The translations under genes and the position numbers were made by a program. The notes under the pieces are model-generated. The model saw only the letters and a program-made list of their open reading frames with translations, did not search any database and had not been told where the DNA came from. From Lysinibacillus sp. BPa_S21 (lineage in GTDB: Bacteria > Bacillota > Bacilli > Bacillales_A > Planococcaceae): a stretch of 64,000 nucleotides of DNA. The stretch covers positions 124,001-188,000 of the forward strand of contig NZ_JALIRS010000003.1 in NCBI RefSeq assembly GCF_023337795.1, in the 5' to 3' direction. Below are positions 1 to 8,825 of the stretch, piece after piece (position 1 is the first letter of the stretch; the number at the start of each line of letters is the position of its first letter).

Positions 1-269
1 AATTCAGCATCAACTGCCTCTAAAATAGCATCTGCCGCGAATGGTGCAGGTACATAAATAACTGAAGTTGTTGCGCCTGTTGCAGCTACAGCTTCCATTA
101 CAGTGTTAAATACAGGCACTCCTTCGATTTCAAGACCACCTTTACCTGGTGTTACACCAGCTACAATTTTAGTACCATACTCAAGCATTTGCTTCGTATG
201 GAAAAGCGCTGTTTCGCCCGTAATCCCTTGTACAATTACCTTCGTATCTTTATCAATAAATACAGCCAT
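1..269 (-). CDS. sucD: Succinyl-CoA synthetase alpha subunit, partial (C-terminal part outside window)
   Basis: Alpha subunit of the TCA-cycle ligase that converts succinyl-CoA to succinate with nucleoside triphosphate formation. Only about the first 90 residues are inside the window; the gene runs off its left edge. The visible N-terminus begins [19 protein letters not shown], then has the family's glycine-rich CoA-binding stretch ([10 protein letters not shown]) and the segment [16 protein letters not shown]. The ATG at 267-269 follows an AAGGCAGGGAGAA-type ribosome binding site and lies 17 bases after the sucC stop, so both subunits are one transcript, as usual. The catalytic phospho-histidine would lie outside the window. 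Confidence 0.97.
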   Translation of the reverse strand, partial: MAVFIDKDTKVIVQGITGETALFHTKQMLEYGTKIVAGVTPGKGGLEIEGVPVFNTVMEAVAATGATTSVIYVPAPFAADAILEAVDAE

Positions 270-286
270 TGTTCTCCCTGCCTTCC

Positions 287-1447
287 TTAGCCTACTAGTC
301 CCACAATTTTTTGTGCACCGTCAGCCATTGAATCAGCTGCAACGATGTTTAAACCAGATGCATTTAAAATTTCTTTTCCAAGTTCCACATTTGTACCTTC
401 TAAACGTACAACTAACGGTACAGCTAAGCCAATTTCTTTGGCAGCTGTCACAACACCCTCGGCAATAATATTACATTTCATAATTCCGCCAAAAATGTTT
501 ACGAAAATACCTTTTACATGTGGATCAGACAGAATAATTTTGAAAGCTTCTGTTACTTTTTCTGCCGTTGCACCGCCACCTACATCTAAGAAGTTAGCAG
601 GGCTTCCGCCATAATAACTAATTGTGTCCATTGTAGCCATTGCAAGACCAGCTCCATTAACCATACAGCCAATGTTGCCATCTAGAGAAATATAGCTAAG
701 GTCATATTTTGATGCTTCGATTTCCTTTGGATCTTCTTCATCAAAATCGCGCAATTCGACAATATCTTTATGACGATACAACGCATTTGCATCGAAATTA
801 AATTTAGCATCTAATGCCAAGACTTCACCTTGTCCAGTTATAACAAGTGGATTAATTTCAACAATAGAAGCATCTTTGTCGATAAATGCTTGATACAAGC
901 CTAACATTAATTTAACAGCTTTCCCTACTAGGTTAGCCGGAATATTCATATTAAACGCCATGCGACGTGCCTGGAAACCTGTTAATCCAACAACAGGATC
1001 CACAACTTCTTTGAAGATTTTTTCTGGATTTGATTCCGCTACTTCTTCAATATCCATGCCACCCTCTTCAGACCCCATCATCGTTACCCGGGATGTTGCA
1101 CGGTCTAATACTAAACTTAAATAGTATTCTTTTTGAATATCAGAACCCTCTTCAATATATAAGCGTTTTACTTCTTTTCCCTCTGGACCTGTTTGATGAG
1201 TTACTAAAATTTTACCTAGTAATTCTTTTGCGTATGTACGCACCTCGTCAAGGTTTTTAGCGATTTTTACGCCTCCTGCCTTTCCGCGCCCACCTGCATG
1301 AATTTGCGCCTTGACTACAGTCACATTAGAGCCAAGTTCTTTCGCTACTTTCACTGCTTCATCAGGGGAAAAAGCAACTTTTCCGTTTGGTACTGCTACA
1401 CCATATTTTCTAAGAATCTCTTTCCCTTGATATTCATGGATATTCAT
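287..1447 (-). CDS. sucC: Succinyl-CoA synthetase beta subunit
   Basis: Beta subunit of succinyl-CoA synthetase (TCA cycle, cytoplasm); it carries the ATP-grasp nucleotide-binding fold. The protein starts [17 protein letters not shown] and has [16 protein letters not shown] near residue 45, the VEINPLVIT segment near 200 and the C-terminal [18 protein letters not shown] and NIFGGIMKC motifs. Length is 386 residues, typical for the family. The frame stays open further upstream, but the ATG at 1445-1447 is preceded at proper spacing by GGGAGGATG and matches the family N-terminus. It is cotranscribed with sucD and has its own promoter just upstream. Confidence 0.98.
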   Translation of the reverse strand: MNIHEYQGKEILRKYGVAVPNGKVAFSPDEAVKVAKELGSNVTVVKAQIHAGGRGKAGGVKIAKNLDEVRTYAKELLGKILVTHQTGPEGKEVKRLYIEEGSDIQKEYYLSLVLDRATSRVTMMGSEEGGMDIEEVAESNPEKIFKEVVDPVVGLTGFQARRMAFNMNIPANLVGKAVKLMLGLYQAFIDKDASIVEINPLVITGQGEVLALDAKFNFDANALYRHKDIVELRDFDEEDPKEIEASKYDLSYISLDGNIGCMVNGAGLAMATMDTISYYGGSPANFLDVGGGATAEKVTEAFKIILSDPHVKGIFVNIFGGIMKCNIIAEGVVTAAKEIGLAVPLVVRLEGTNVELGKEILNASGLNIVAADSMADGAQKIVGLVG

Positions 1448-1497
1448 AATACATCCTCCCATCAAACATTTGCAAAATTGTTTTACTAACATAATCT

Positions 1498-1526
1498 ATT
1501 CTAACGAAAGATTCTGATAAAGTCTA
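1498..1526 (-). promoter_or_regulatory. Likely sigma-A promoter of sucCD
   Basis: Reading the minus strand there is a -35 TAGACT, a 17-base spacer and a -10 TAGAAT, about 45 bases before the sucC ribosome binding site. This fits a separate promoter for sucCD after the ylqG-ylqH pair. Prediction only. Confidence 0.55.
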
Positions 1527-1613
1527 TACCTTGTCTCTTATTCGTTTTTTATCTATTAATATGACGCTTTTTTCTGCTTTGTGTACTAAAACAGAGTTTT
1601 ATGATAATCAGAA

Positions 1614-1910
1614 TTATTCGTTTTTTCTATATTTTTGAGCATATTGTTGATCTAATCGATAAATAAATGCAAAAACTTCAGCAACAGCTTCATACAATTC
1701 TTCTGGGATTGACTCATTTAAATCTAATTGTCCAAGTAATTGAACAAGGTTTGGATCCTCATAAATAGGGACATCATGCTCATTCGCGCGCGCTAATATA
1801 TTTTCTGCTATTTTGCCTTTTCCTTTCGCTACTACTGTTGGACTATCAAAACTGCCTAACTTATAAGTGAGAGCAATAGCCTCTTTTCGAGTAAATTTTT
1901 CTTCACTCAT
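1614..1910 (-). CDS. ylqH: YlqH, FlhB C-terminal-like protein
   Basis: A 98-residue protein equivalent to the cytoplasmic tail of FlhB, the substrate-specificity switch of the flagellar type III export gate, but without the membrane part. It shows the FlhB-tail pattern SPTVVAKGKGKIAENI, then HDVPIYEDPNLVQLLGQLD, then ESIPEELYEAVAEVFAFIYR. The FlhB self-cleavage sequence NPTH is absent. It overlaps the end of ylqG by four bases (ATGA), so the two are translationally coupled. The same pair sits between rnhB and sucC in B. subtilis. The family assignment is firm; the cellular role is not established. Confidence 0.9.
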   Translation of the reverse strand: MSEEKFTRKEAIALTYKLGSFDSPTVVAKGKGKIAENILARANEHDVPIYEDPNLVQLLGQLDLNESIPEELYEAVAEVFAFIYRLDQQYAQKYRKNE

Positions 1911-3802
1911 ACGCGAAAATCCACCCCACTATGTTCCTCCTGCTGTTCTACTACAGGGGTTGTTTTTGCAGGTTGGGCTTTTTCAAATTGCTTAATAAAA
2001 ACGCCTGAAAGTTGATATTCTTTTTCAGCTAAACCTATTTTTAACGCTGCTTTTAGTGGTTCTGCAAGCGGAATGATATCATCATTTTCATTAAAAACTG
2101 TCACAGAAACTACACGATTTTGAACCTGCATATCAATAACCGTTTCTTTCATAGATTCCATTTGTAAATAAAATAATATCCGCGCGTAATTCGCATCAAT
2201 TTTACCGTCTTTCTTCATGCGTCCATTCCACTGTAATGTGGCATCCATTTTCTTGCCGAAGAATTCTAATGGTACTTGCATAATAAGCTGATGCTGATGA
2301 CCATTCTCGCCTGATGCTAACTGCATACCGTTCATACGTGTCATTAACATTTCTGCTGCTTCCTTTAGCTGGGGAGCAATATGTGTTTCTTGCAATAATG
2401 TATGTAGCTGCGGTTTTAATTGATGTGCAATCTGCTGCATATCTGTTGACTTATCACTAAGTGTCGCTTCATAGCTAACTCCTAGGTTTTTTAAAACCGT
2501 TTTAAGTGCATGCTCCATTGCTTTACTGTCCATAGAATTTTGTACATGGGCATCTGCTTGAGTAACGATCTGCTGAATCATGGATTGCGGTGATTCAACA
2601 CTATTTCTCATAAGATTTCGCATGAATGCTTCGTTTTGTAGCGGAGTGGTTGCTTCATGCTTTATAAGTGATAATAAATGGTCTTTCACCGAAAGAGCAT
2701 TGGCATCTTGTGTAAATAAACGCCCCGAGGAATTTTCTGCAAACGCCTTTATAAGTTGTTCTTGCATTTGTTTTGCAAAAATTTCTAGAGTTTGTTTAGT
2801 TGCAGGTAGCTGATTAAAGCGATCGATCAGTTGATTGGCGGACTGCTTTTGTTCGTTGGTTAATAAGCTTTGATTCGCAGTCCATGATTTAAGCTGGTCT
2901 ACAAGATGATTGATATTGTCAGATTTTGTCGTTAAAATTGTTTGAATAACTTGTCCAGCCTGTTGCAGCGGATTTGACGGCATAGACTTTACATCGCTTA
3001 AGCTAGACCAATTTTGCAAGGTTGCCTGCTGTGGAAGTATCCCTGCCTCCTTTAAAATATTCAAGGCTTGAATCTTTTCACTCATAGAAGCAGTATTATT
3101 AGTTAATATTTGGATGGATTTAGCAAGTACTAAACCACCTGTTTCTACTTCAAAAGGCTTCGCAATTGCCTGTACCTGCTGCATTAAATTTTGCTTTAGC
3201 ATTTCTGGTAAAGCTATATCCTTCGTTAAAAGTTGTGTAAAGTTTTCCATTACGGAAACCATGCCAGCAGTTTTTTGTCCGCTAATAAGAGCTTGAAAAA
3301 CATCATTTGTCATTGGCATTTTTAACTCCACCATTTTTTGAATGGCTTGTAAGGCATCTATTTTATTAACGCCCTCCGGTAAAGCCTTTAACCAAACTTC
3401 TGCCTGCATTAGCTGTTCTTTTGAAATTGGCAGCTGAGCTTTCATAAAATGAGCTAAAAGCTGCTGCATTTCCGCTGTTTTTGGTAAATTCATTGACTCC
3501 AGTAACTGATTAATTTGTTGACCTTGGGTAGCCGTTTGTGCCATAGGACCTGTAGCAACTTTTAGTTCTGTTTGCGGGCTTGTACCCGTTACTTGAAAGA
3601 AATGGCTGTCACCTGCTTTTAGCGGGACTTCAAGTTTAGCAACAAACTTTTGGTGTCCAACTTGTATTTCTGCCATTTGATCTGGATATAATTGCTTGAT
3701 GGTTCCTTGAAAAACTTGACCTTGTTTTAAAGTGAGTGGCTGATTAACGGAGGTTGAAGCAGTTTGTTGCATTTGAATCGGATTAAAAGATGTGGCTGTC
3801 AT
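1907..3802 (-). CDS. ylqG: YlqG, large FliK-like protein of unknown function
   Basis: A 631-residue glutamine-rich protein encoded in the position of B. subtilis ylqG. The last about 100 residues (IMQVPLEFFGKKMDATLQW and onwards) look like the C-terminal domain of flagellar hook-length control proteins; the long middle is helical and low in complexity. No signal peptide or membrane segment is evident. The frame is open for another 115 codons upstream, but that part lies in repeat A1. I chose the ATG at 3800-3802 because AAAGGAG lies seven bases before it; the ATG six bases earlier is too close to that site. Coupled to ylqH by a four-base overlap. The FliK-FlhB-like pairing suggests a partner relationship, which is inference. 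Confidence 0.8.
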   Translation of the reverse strand: MTATSFNPIQMQQTASTSVNQPLTLKQGQVFQGTIKQLYPDQMAEIQVGHQKFVAKLEVPLKAGDSHFFQVTGTSPQTELKVATGPMAQTATQGQQINQLLESMNLPKTAEMQQLLAHFMKAQLPISKEQLMQAEVWLKALPEGVNKIDALQAIQKMVELKMPMTNDVFQALISGQKTAGMVSVMENFTQLLTKDIALPEMLKQNLMQQVQAIAKPFEVETGGLVLAKSIQILTNNTASMSEKIQALNILKEAGILPQQATLQNWSSLSDVKSMPSNPLQQAGQVIQTILTTKSDNINHLVDQLKSWTANQSLLTNEQKQSANQLIDRFNQLPATKQTLEIFAKQMQEQLIKAFAENSSGRLFTQDANALSVKDHLLSLIKHEATTPLQNEAFMRNLMRNSVESPQSMIQQIVTQADAHVQNSMDSKAMEHALKTVLKNLGVSYEATLSDKSTDMQQIAHQLKPQLHTLLQETHIAPQLKEAAEMLMTRMNGMQLASGENGHQHQLIMQVPLEFFGKKMDATLQWNGRMKKDGKIDANYARILFYLQMESMKETVIDMQVQNRVVSVTVFNENDDIIPLAEPLKAALKIGLAEKEYQLSGVFIKQFEKAQPAKTTPVVEQQEEHSGVDFRV

Positions 3803-3881
3803 ATACATACTCCTTTCCTCAATTACTTCTTGGCGTAATTGGCTTTTTATTTTTCGCTCATGTTCCTCACCATAGCATAGG

Positions 3882-4152
3882 GTTGATTTCCGCTCCGACT
3901 GGGCGCTTTGTTGCTGACGCTTCGCTTTCGCGCAGAGCAGAGCTTCCTGGGGGCGTCGGGGCAACAGATGTTTTTTGCGCGAAAGCGTAGTGTTAACGCA
4001 GCGGCAGCAGAGGGTTTTGCTTGTGCGAAAGCGCAGCGACAGCAACAGCAGGATGTTGGTCACGAAGGCGTTATCACAGGATGTGATGGTTTTAGCCTTC
4101 GTTCCCCTCTCGCTGATCCCCAAGGAGTCGCCCAGTCTCCGCTCCAATCAAC
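3882..4152 (+). repeat. Dispersed intergenic repeat, type A, copy A1
   Basis: An element filling the gap between rnhB and ylqG. The left end reads GTTGATTTCCGCTCCGACTG and the right end is the imperfect inverted version ending in CCAATCAAC. Inside are left-hand CGCTTCGCTTTCGC units and right-hand inverted GCGAAAGCG units, then a nested stem-loop at 4064-4100 (GAAGGC ... ATCACA-GGA-TGTGAT ... GCCTTC). Similarity to other copies continues about 30 bases past the right end (ATACGTTTTA). It is nearly identical to copy A3 at 24464-24820 over most of its length. Confidence 0.9.
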
Positions 4153-4240
4153 TTATCCACATGATATACGTTTTATCAAATAGCATGCTGAACTTTAGGT
4201 GATGTGCCTCTTATTTTTCGTATTCTGTTTTCAAAATTCT

Positions 4241-4999
4241 TTAAAGCATTGACTTTATCGGTTCAAATGACTTGCGATGATGAATAGTTGGTCCGAACTC
4301 TTCAAGTGCTATTAAATGCTGCTTTGTTCCATAACCTGCATGCTGAGCAAAACCATACATAGGAAATTCTTCATCTAATTGATCCATATAGTCATCTCGA
4401 GCCGTTTTCGCCAATATCGATGCAGCTGCAATAGCTAAGCTTTTCGCATCCCCTTTAATAATTGAATCCTGTGGAATAGATATTGGTAGCGTCATAGCAT
4501 CAACTAATACATAATTAGGTTTAATAGATAACGATTCTACACTTGTCTTCATCGACTGCTTCGTCGCTTCGTAAATATTCAAATTATCAATTTGTTGTGC
4601 CGATTGAAAATGGATAAAATAGCTTAATGCATGTTCCTTTATTAAAGCCGCATAGGCATTGCGTTTATCTTTTGATAATTGCTTTGAATCATTTAATCCG
4701 ACTAGAGCCTCACAGTTTGTTGGTAAAATAACAGCGGCTGTTACTACTGGCCCTGCTAACGGTCCACGCCCTGCTTCATCTACCCCTGCGATTAAGGTAT
4801 CTTCTCCGCCATAACTTTGGTCAAAATTGACTTTCGCTTGATGATCCTGGAGTAACTGTTGTTTTTTCTCTTGGCGCTTATTCCAGCTTTGCCAAGCCTT
4901 TTGCACACCTGTACGTTCATCAGTTGCTACCCCTGTCATCCAGTCCTGCCATCCCTCCGCTTCCTTCAATGCTGCAGTAATTTCTTTAATCGTTTTCAT
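4241..4999 (-). CDS. rnhB: Ribonuclease HII
   Basis: Cuts the RNA strand of RNA-DNA hybrids, including single ribonucleotides left in DNA. The 252-residue protein has the N-terminal extension (about 65 residues) usual in Bacillus RnhB, then the catalytic AGVDEAGRGPLAGPVV motif near residue 72, a NDSKQLSKDKR segment, the acidic YVLVDAM near 165, and KGDAKSLAIAAASILAK. Stop and start are both clear. It lies between rbgA and ylqG as in B. subtilis, but is separated from both by repeat sequence and from rbgA by a terminator. Confidence 0.97.
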   Translation of the reverse strand: MKTIKEITAALKEAEGWQDWMTGVATDERTGVQKAWQSWNKRQEKKQQLLQDHQAKVNFDQSYGGEDTLIAGVDEAGRGPLAGPVVTAAVILPTNCEALVGLNDSKQLSKDKRNAYAALIKEHALSYFIHFQSAQQIDNLNIYEATKQSMKTSVESLSIKPNYVLVDAMTLPISIPQDSIIKGDAKSLAIAAASILAKTARDDYMDQLDEEFPMYGFAQHAGYGTKQHLIALEEFGPTIHHRKSFEPIKSML

Positions 5000-5049
5000 C
5001 TATTTACTCCCTTTTTGGTTCATCAGATCAATTATACCTCGGTAATTTT

Positions 5050-5147
5050 TCCGTGACATCCGCCAGAGGCTTTCGTCCAACGGATGTTTGCTGTAGCGAG
5101 AGCGAAGCGGTAGCTACCAAGCGCCCAGTTGAAACGGAAAGTAATCC
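5050..5147. repeat. Hybrid repeat fragment (type B middle joined to an inverted type A end)
   Basis: The first part, GTGACATCCGCCAGAGGCTT, is the type B middle module seen at 8963 and 33863. The last part, AAGCGCCCAGTTGAAACGGA, is the type A left end in reverse. The joint includes AGCGAGAGCGAAGCGGTAGC, a version of the shared internal unit. It appears to be a recombinant or decayed copy. Confidence 0.75.
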
Positions 5148-5242
5148 TACTTTATAATGAAAAGCTCCTATTGATTCAAAAATATTTTTGCTTCTTTTTC
5201 TCGTTCTATATCCTATATCGGCAAGAATAAGTATTCCTAAAA

Positions 5243-5290
5243 GAAAAACTGTCATGCTCACGATTTCTGGCGTGAGTATGACAGTTTTCT
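5243..5290 (-). terminator. Rho-independent terminator after rbgA
   Basis: A 17-base-pair stem (5245-5261 with 5272-5288; one wobble pair) with a 10-base loop begins two bases after the rbgA stop. Reading the minus strand it is followed by TTTTCTTTT. Confidence 0.9.
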
Positions 5291-6166
5291 TTATTGCTGC
5301 TCTGTTTCTTTTTCAAGTTGTTCGTCAACAAAGTCAAATGTTAGCTTGCCTAATTGTAACCCACGAATATCACGTACGATTAGTTGAGCTACTTGATCAT
5401 AATCGATTTCTCCTCCAGGACCGAAAACACGACGAAGTTTACCAATATGATCGAAGGTATCTACTAAATCTTCATGGATAAACTGTAAGCCATAGCGTTC
5501 TTCCATTCGTGACGGATAATGAGTGGATAAAAAGCGTAGACCATAAACAGCTAAATCTTCCATATTCGTTATTGTATCCTTTATAGCACCAGTCAAGGCT
5601 AATTTAAAACCTACTTCTTGATCTTCAAATTTCGGCCATAAAATACCTGGTGTATCAAGTAACTCAAGCTCTTTACCAACCTTTATCCATTGCTGAGCCT
5701 TAGTAACCCCTGGGGTATTCCCCGTTTTTGCTATATTTTTCTTTGCTAGGCGATTAATTAGCGTCGATTTCCCTACGTTAGGAATCCCAACAATCATTGC
5801 ACGAATGGCTCTTGGCTTCATCCCACGTGACTTCATACGCTCAAATTTTTCTTTTAATATTTCTTGAGCAGCCTTTGTAACCTGCTGTAATCCTTTACCT
5901 TCAAGGGAATTGATTGCTACTGCCTTATGACCCTTTTGTGCAAAGTATTCAACCCATTTACGTGTTTCATGTTCATCTGCCATATCTGACTTATTTAAGA
6001 TAAGGAGACGCGGTTTTTGATTAATCACTTCATCTATCATCGGATTTCGTGAAGATAGAGGTAAACGAGCATCTATTAATTCAAATATAATATCAACTAG
6101 CTTTAATTTTTCTGTTACTTCCCTGCGAGCCTTTGCCATATGCCCTGGAAACCATTGTATAGTCAT
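5291..6166 (-). CDS. rbgA: Ribosome biogenesis GTPase RbgA (YlqF)
   Basis: GTPase needed for a late step of 50S subunit assembly. The 291-residue protein is a circularly permuted GTPase: the G4 motif NKSDMAD (near residue 58) comes before G1 [14 protein letters not shown] (near 127) and G3 [10 protein letters not shown] (near 172). The N-terminus [13 protein letters not shown] is the family signature, and the C-terminal helical domain binds the ribosome in known members. AGGAGGTATAG lies just before the ATG. Confidence 0.98.
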   Translation of the reverse strand: MTIQWFPGHMAKARREVTEKLKLVDIIFELIDARLPLSSRNPMIDEVINQKPRLLILNKSDMADEHETRKWVEYFAQKGHKAVAINSLEGKGLQQVTKAAQEILKEKFERMKSRGMKPRAIRAMIVGIPNVGKSTLINRLAKKNIAKTGNTPGVTKAQQWIKVGKELELLDTPGILWPKFEDQEVGFKLALTGAIKDTITNMEDLAVYGLRFLSTHYPSRMEERYGLQFIHEDLVDTFDHIGKLRRVFGPGGEIDYDQVAQLIVRDIRGLQLGKLTFDFVDEQLEKETEQQ

Positions 6167-6200
6167 ATCTATACCTCCTAAACTAAAAGAAAAAGGGAGT

Positions 6201-6399
6201 TTTAACTTCTTTCAGCAGGTGTCCAAACGCCTGCTGAAAGAAGTTAAAGCCTCCGACGGGTGTCATGGAATCGGAAAGGAGTTCACAGAGGATGTTAGCC
6301 TAAAATCATCGCATCCATGCGATAACGGCTAACTGACCTGCGTCATGCAGGCCTAAGCACAAAGCCGATTCCAGACGCAATTATGCCAAGGCATAATTG
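6201..6399 (-). repeat. Dispersed intergenic repeat, type B, copy B1 (reverse orientation)
   Basis: A chain of hairpins fills the gap between lepB and rbgA. In order on the plus strand: a perfect 19-base-pair stem with a 10-base loop (6201-6248); the type B middle (GGTGTCATGG region); ATCGCAT-CC-ATGCGAT (6308-6323), enclosed by a CTAAC/GTTAG pair; CCTGC-loop-GCAGG (6337-6351); and CAATTATGCC-AA-GGCATAATTG (6378-6399). The same modules in the opposite orientation make up copy B2 at 8826. The 19-bp stem abuts the rbgA leader. It may affect mRNA folding between the two genes, which is inference. Confidence 0.85.
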
Positions 6400-6417
6400 A
6401 TCTCTCCCTTTCAAGAA

Positions 6418-6987
6418 TTACTTTACAATTTTAATTTCACTAAACGGCCAGAAAATCAGACTTGTATTACCAATAATCTCTTTCTGATCGACGACTCCAA
6501 TAATACGACTGTCCTTACTGTATCGACGATTATCTCCCATAACGAACACATAGCCTTCCGGAATTACATTATCTTTTAGGTTTACATCAATGTCTTTTAA
6601 CGTAAAATCCTCGGTTAAAGTACCTTCTGTAATTTCTGATTTGTAGGCATCTAAATACGGTTCATCAATCGGTTCACCGTTAATGTATAATTGATCATTT
6701 TTATATTCCAAAGTCTCTCCTGGTAGCCCGATAACACGTTTAATATAGTTTTTCTTCTCAGGAGCATGGAATACAACAATATCAAAGCGTTTTGGTTCAC
6801 CTATTTTATAACCAATTTTATTCACAATCATACGGTCGCCATCTTCAAGGGTTGGCATCATGGATTGGCCATCTACTGCAATGGGTGTAAATAAAAAATA
6901 ACGAATAATTGCTGCAATCGCAAATGCAATTAGAAGCGCCTTTGTCCATTCCCATAGTTCATTCTTTTCCTTCACTTGTTTTTCCAT
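6418..6987 (-). CDS. lepB: Signal peptidase I
   Basis: Membrane-bound serine protease that removes signal peptides from exported proteins. The 189-residue protein has one N-terminal membrane segment (about 14-36), the catalytic serine 42 in GQSMMPTL, lysine 83 in YIKRVIGLPGE and the box MGDNRRYSKDSR near 151. Length and single membrane anchor match the Bacillus SipS/LepB type. In B. subtilis no signal peptidase lies between rplS and rbgA, so its place here differs. It is flanked by the rplS terminator upstream and repeat B1 downstream. Confidence 0.96.
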   Translation of the reverse strand: MEKQVKEKNELWEWTKALLIAFAIAAIIRYFLFTPIAVDGQSMMPTLEDGDRMIVNKIGYKIGEPKRFDIVVFHAPEKKNYIKRVIGLPGETLEYKNDQLYINGEPIDEPYLDAYKSEITEGTLTEDFTLKDIDVNLKDNVIPEGYVFVMGDNRRYSKDSRIIGVVDQKEIIGNTSLIFWPFSEIKIVK

Positions 6988-7043
6988 TGAGATTTGCCCC
7001 CTTGTCTATCCTCATTTTAGTTGATAGCTATTTAAGATGACAA

Positions 7044-7080
7044 GCAAAAAGAAAAGAGGCTTGTTGCACAAGCCCCTCAC
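7044..7080 (-). terminator. Terminator after rplS
   Basis: Reading the minus strand, GAGGGGCTTGT-GCA-ACAAGCCTCTT is a strong hairpin followed by TTCTTTTTGC. It sits 14 bases after the rplS stop. Confidence 0.88.
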
Positions 7081-7093
7081 TTTTAAGTCATAA

Positions 7094-7438
7094 TTATCGA
7101 ATTTCTTTAATACGAGCAGCTTTACCACGTAGGTTACGTAGGTAGTAAAGTTTAGCACGACGTACTTTACCACGACGTACAACTTCTAAGTTAGCGATTT
7201 TTGGTGTGTGTACAGGGAATGTACGTTCAACACCTACACCATAAGAAATTTTACGAACTGTGAAAGTTTCGCTAATACCGCCACCACGACGTTTAATTAC
7301 TACACCTTCGTATACTTGGATACGTTCACGAGTACCCTCTACTACTTTCACGTGTACCTTAACAGTATCACCAGGACGGAAAGTTGGTAGATCAGTGCGA
7401 AGCTGAGCTTTTGTAATCTCTGTAATAATGTTTGACAT
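7094..7438 (-). CDS. rplS: 50S ribosomal protein L19
   Basis: Structural protein of the large ribosomal subunit. The 114-residue product starts [20 protein letters not shown] and includes [19 protein letters not shown] and the C-terminal basic [19 protein letters not shown]. The frame is open 19 codons upstream, but that part is the leader; the ATG at 7436-7438 has CTAAGGAGAG at good spacing. It is last in the rimM-trmD-rplS operon and is followed by a terminator. Confidence 0.98.
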   Translation of the reverse strand: MSNIITEITKAQLRTDLPTFRPGDTVKVHVKVVEGTRERIQVYEGVVIKRRGGGISETFTVRKISYGVGVERTFPVHTPKIANLEVVRRGKVRRAKLYYLRNLRGKAARIKEIR

Positions 7439-7540
7439 TGTTTTTCTCTCCTTAGACAGATGCTCTTGCACGCAATCTATGCCACAGCGGAACACCGTAA
7501 TTCAGTACTTCACATAGAAGTACAGAATAGATGTTATCAT
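7439..7540 (-). promoter_or_regulatory. Candidate L19 leader RNA
   Basis: The 117-base gap before rplS contains, on the minus strand, a perfect hairpin GTACTTC-TATGT-GAAGTAC, then a stretch with potential to fold (GGTGTTCCGCTGTGGCATAG and GCGTGCAAGAGCATCTGTCT) running into the ribosome binding site. Firmicute L19 genes are known to carry an autoregulatory leader here (Rfam L19_leader). The match to that family is my judgement, not a covariance-model result. Confidence 0.5.
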
Positions 7541-7555
7541 AAATATAGATAGCAA

Positions 7556-8296
7556 TCAAGCATCTTTATTATTGTTTTTAAGTTTTTCTAAATACAATTT
7601 TTGCTTGTCTGTTAATGGATAATTCTCAAGTAAATCCGGGCGACGCTCGAATGTTCGTTTCAGAGATTCTTCCGCACGCCATTGCTCAATCTTTGCATGA
7701 TTACCTGATAGTAAAACATCAGGTACTTTCATCCCGCGAAACTCAGCAGGACGTGTATAATGTGGATGCTCTAGGAGGCCCGTTGAGAACGAATCTTGTA
7801 TGTGGGAATCTGCTTGTCCTAAAACCCCCGGTAGAAGTCGTACAACGCTATCTATAACCGTCATAGCCCCTAGCTCTCCACCCGTTAATACGAAATCTCC
7901 AATTGAAATCTCATCTGTAACAAGATGCTGACGAATGCGTTCATCATAACCTTCGTAATGGCCACATAAAAATACTAGTTCTTTTTCTTGAGCTAGCTCT
8001 TCTGCTTTTTTTTGCGTAAAGCGCTCACCTTGTGGACACATCAAAATAATCCGAGGATTTTTTCCTTCAGTGATGGCCTCTACTGCGCTAAACATCGGCT
8101 CTGGTTTTAACACCATTCCCGCACCACCACCATATGGATAATCGTCTACTTGATTATGCTTATTACCCGAAAATCCACGAATATCAGTTACTTCCAGATT
8201 TACAGCACCTTTTTCCTGCGCTTTCTTTAATATGGATGCACCAAAGACGCCTGTAAACATATCCGGAAATAAACTTAACACATGAATATTCATCAT
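7556..8296 (-). CDS. trmD: tRNA (guanine-37-N1)-methyltransferase
   Basis: Makes m1G37 in tRNAs that read CNN codons, preventing +1 frameshifting; uses S-adenosylmethionine. The 246-residue protein has the SPOUT trefoil-knot sequences [15 protein letters not shown] (near 112) and [15 protein letters not shown] (near 132), and the [15 protein letters not shown] loop near 53. The start overlaps the rimM stop (ATGA); the second ATG, three bases on, is equally possible. Part of rimM-trmD-rplS. Confidence 0.98.
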   Translation of the reverse strand: MMNIHVLSLFPDMFTGVFGASILKKAQEKGAVNLEVTDIRGFSGNKHNQVDDYPYGGGAGMVLKPEPMFSAVEAITEGKNPRIILMCPQGERFTQKKAEELAQEKELVFLCGHYEGYDERIRQHLVTDEISIGDFVLTGGELGAMTVIDSVVRLLPGVLGQADSHIQDSFSTGLLEHPHYTRPAEFRGMKVPDVLLSGNHAKIEQWRAEESLKRTFERRPDLLENYPLTDKQKLYLEKLKNNNKDA

Positions 8297-8808
8297 AGCA
8301 GACCTTCCATTACGTGTATCACTATTTTCTTCTCATCTACGTCAATTTCCTTGACGATATCCTCGATATATGGGATGTAGTGCTCTTTTTTAGCGCCCTT
8401 GACTACCCATACATCGTTTGCACCTGTTTGAAGAATGTCGATCACCGCTCCGATTGTTTCGCCTTCTTCAGAAACAACTGTACAGCCAATGATTTCATGG
8501 TAGAAAAATTCATTTTCCTCTAATAAATCCTCTGTCATTTGATCTTTTGTAATTTTAAGCATTCCTTCTTTGAAATGCTCAACAAGATTGATGTTATTCA
8601 TTCCTTCAAAAGTCAATAAAATAAAATTTTTATGACGACGCATTGATTCAATTGTTACCCACGTTGGTTTTTTATCGTCTTTTTTAAATGCTGCAAGCTT
8701 ATTTCCAACTTCGAAGCGCTCATCTTCGAAATCTGTTGTTGATAACACACGTACCTCACCACGAATACCGTGTGTATTGACAATACGACCTACATTAAAC
8801 CATTCCAT
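8293..8808 (-). CDS. rimM: 16S rRNA processing protein RimM
   Basis: Assembly factor for the 30S head; binds S19. The 171-residue protein has the N-terminal RimM domain ([20 protein letters not shown]) and a C-terminal PRC-barrel ([20 protein letters not shown], then ANDVWVVKG and [13 protein letters not shown]). Its stop overlaps the trmD start. In B. subtilis it follows ylqD; here the upstream space is taken by repeat B2 and a terminator, so it needs its own promoter, which I could not place with confidence. Confidence 0.97.
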   Translation of the reverse strand: MEWFNVGRIVNTHGIRGEVRVLSTTDFEDERFEVGNKLAAFKKDDKKPTWVTIESMRRHKNFILLTFEGMNNINLVEHFKEGMLKITKDQMTEDLLEENEFFYHEIIGCTVVSEEGETIGAVIDILQTGANDVWVVKGAKKEHYIPYIEDIVKEIDVDEKKIVIHVMEGLL

Positions 8809-8825
8809 TCAAATCTCACCTCGTA

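Noticed and set aside
3803..4147. N-terminal extension of ylqG by about 115 codons
   Set aside because: The extension is repeat A1 sequence; a well-spaced ribosome binding site supports the ATG at 3800-3802.
5028..5261. 77-codon minus-strand frame between rnhB and rbgA
   Set aside because: Overlaps the hybrid repeat and the rbgA terminator; no homology visible.
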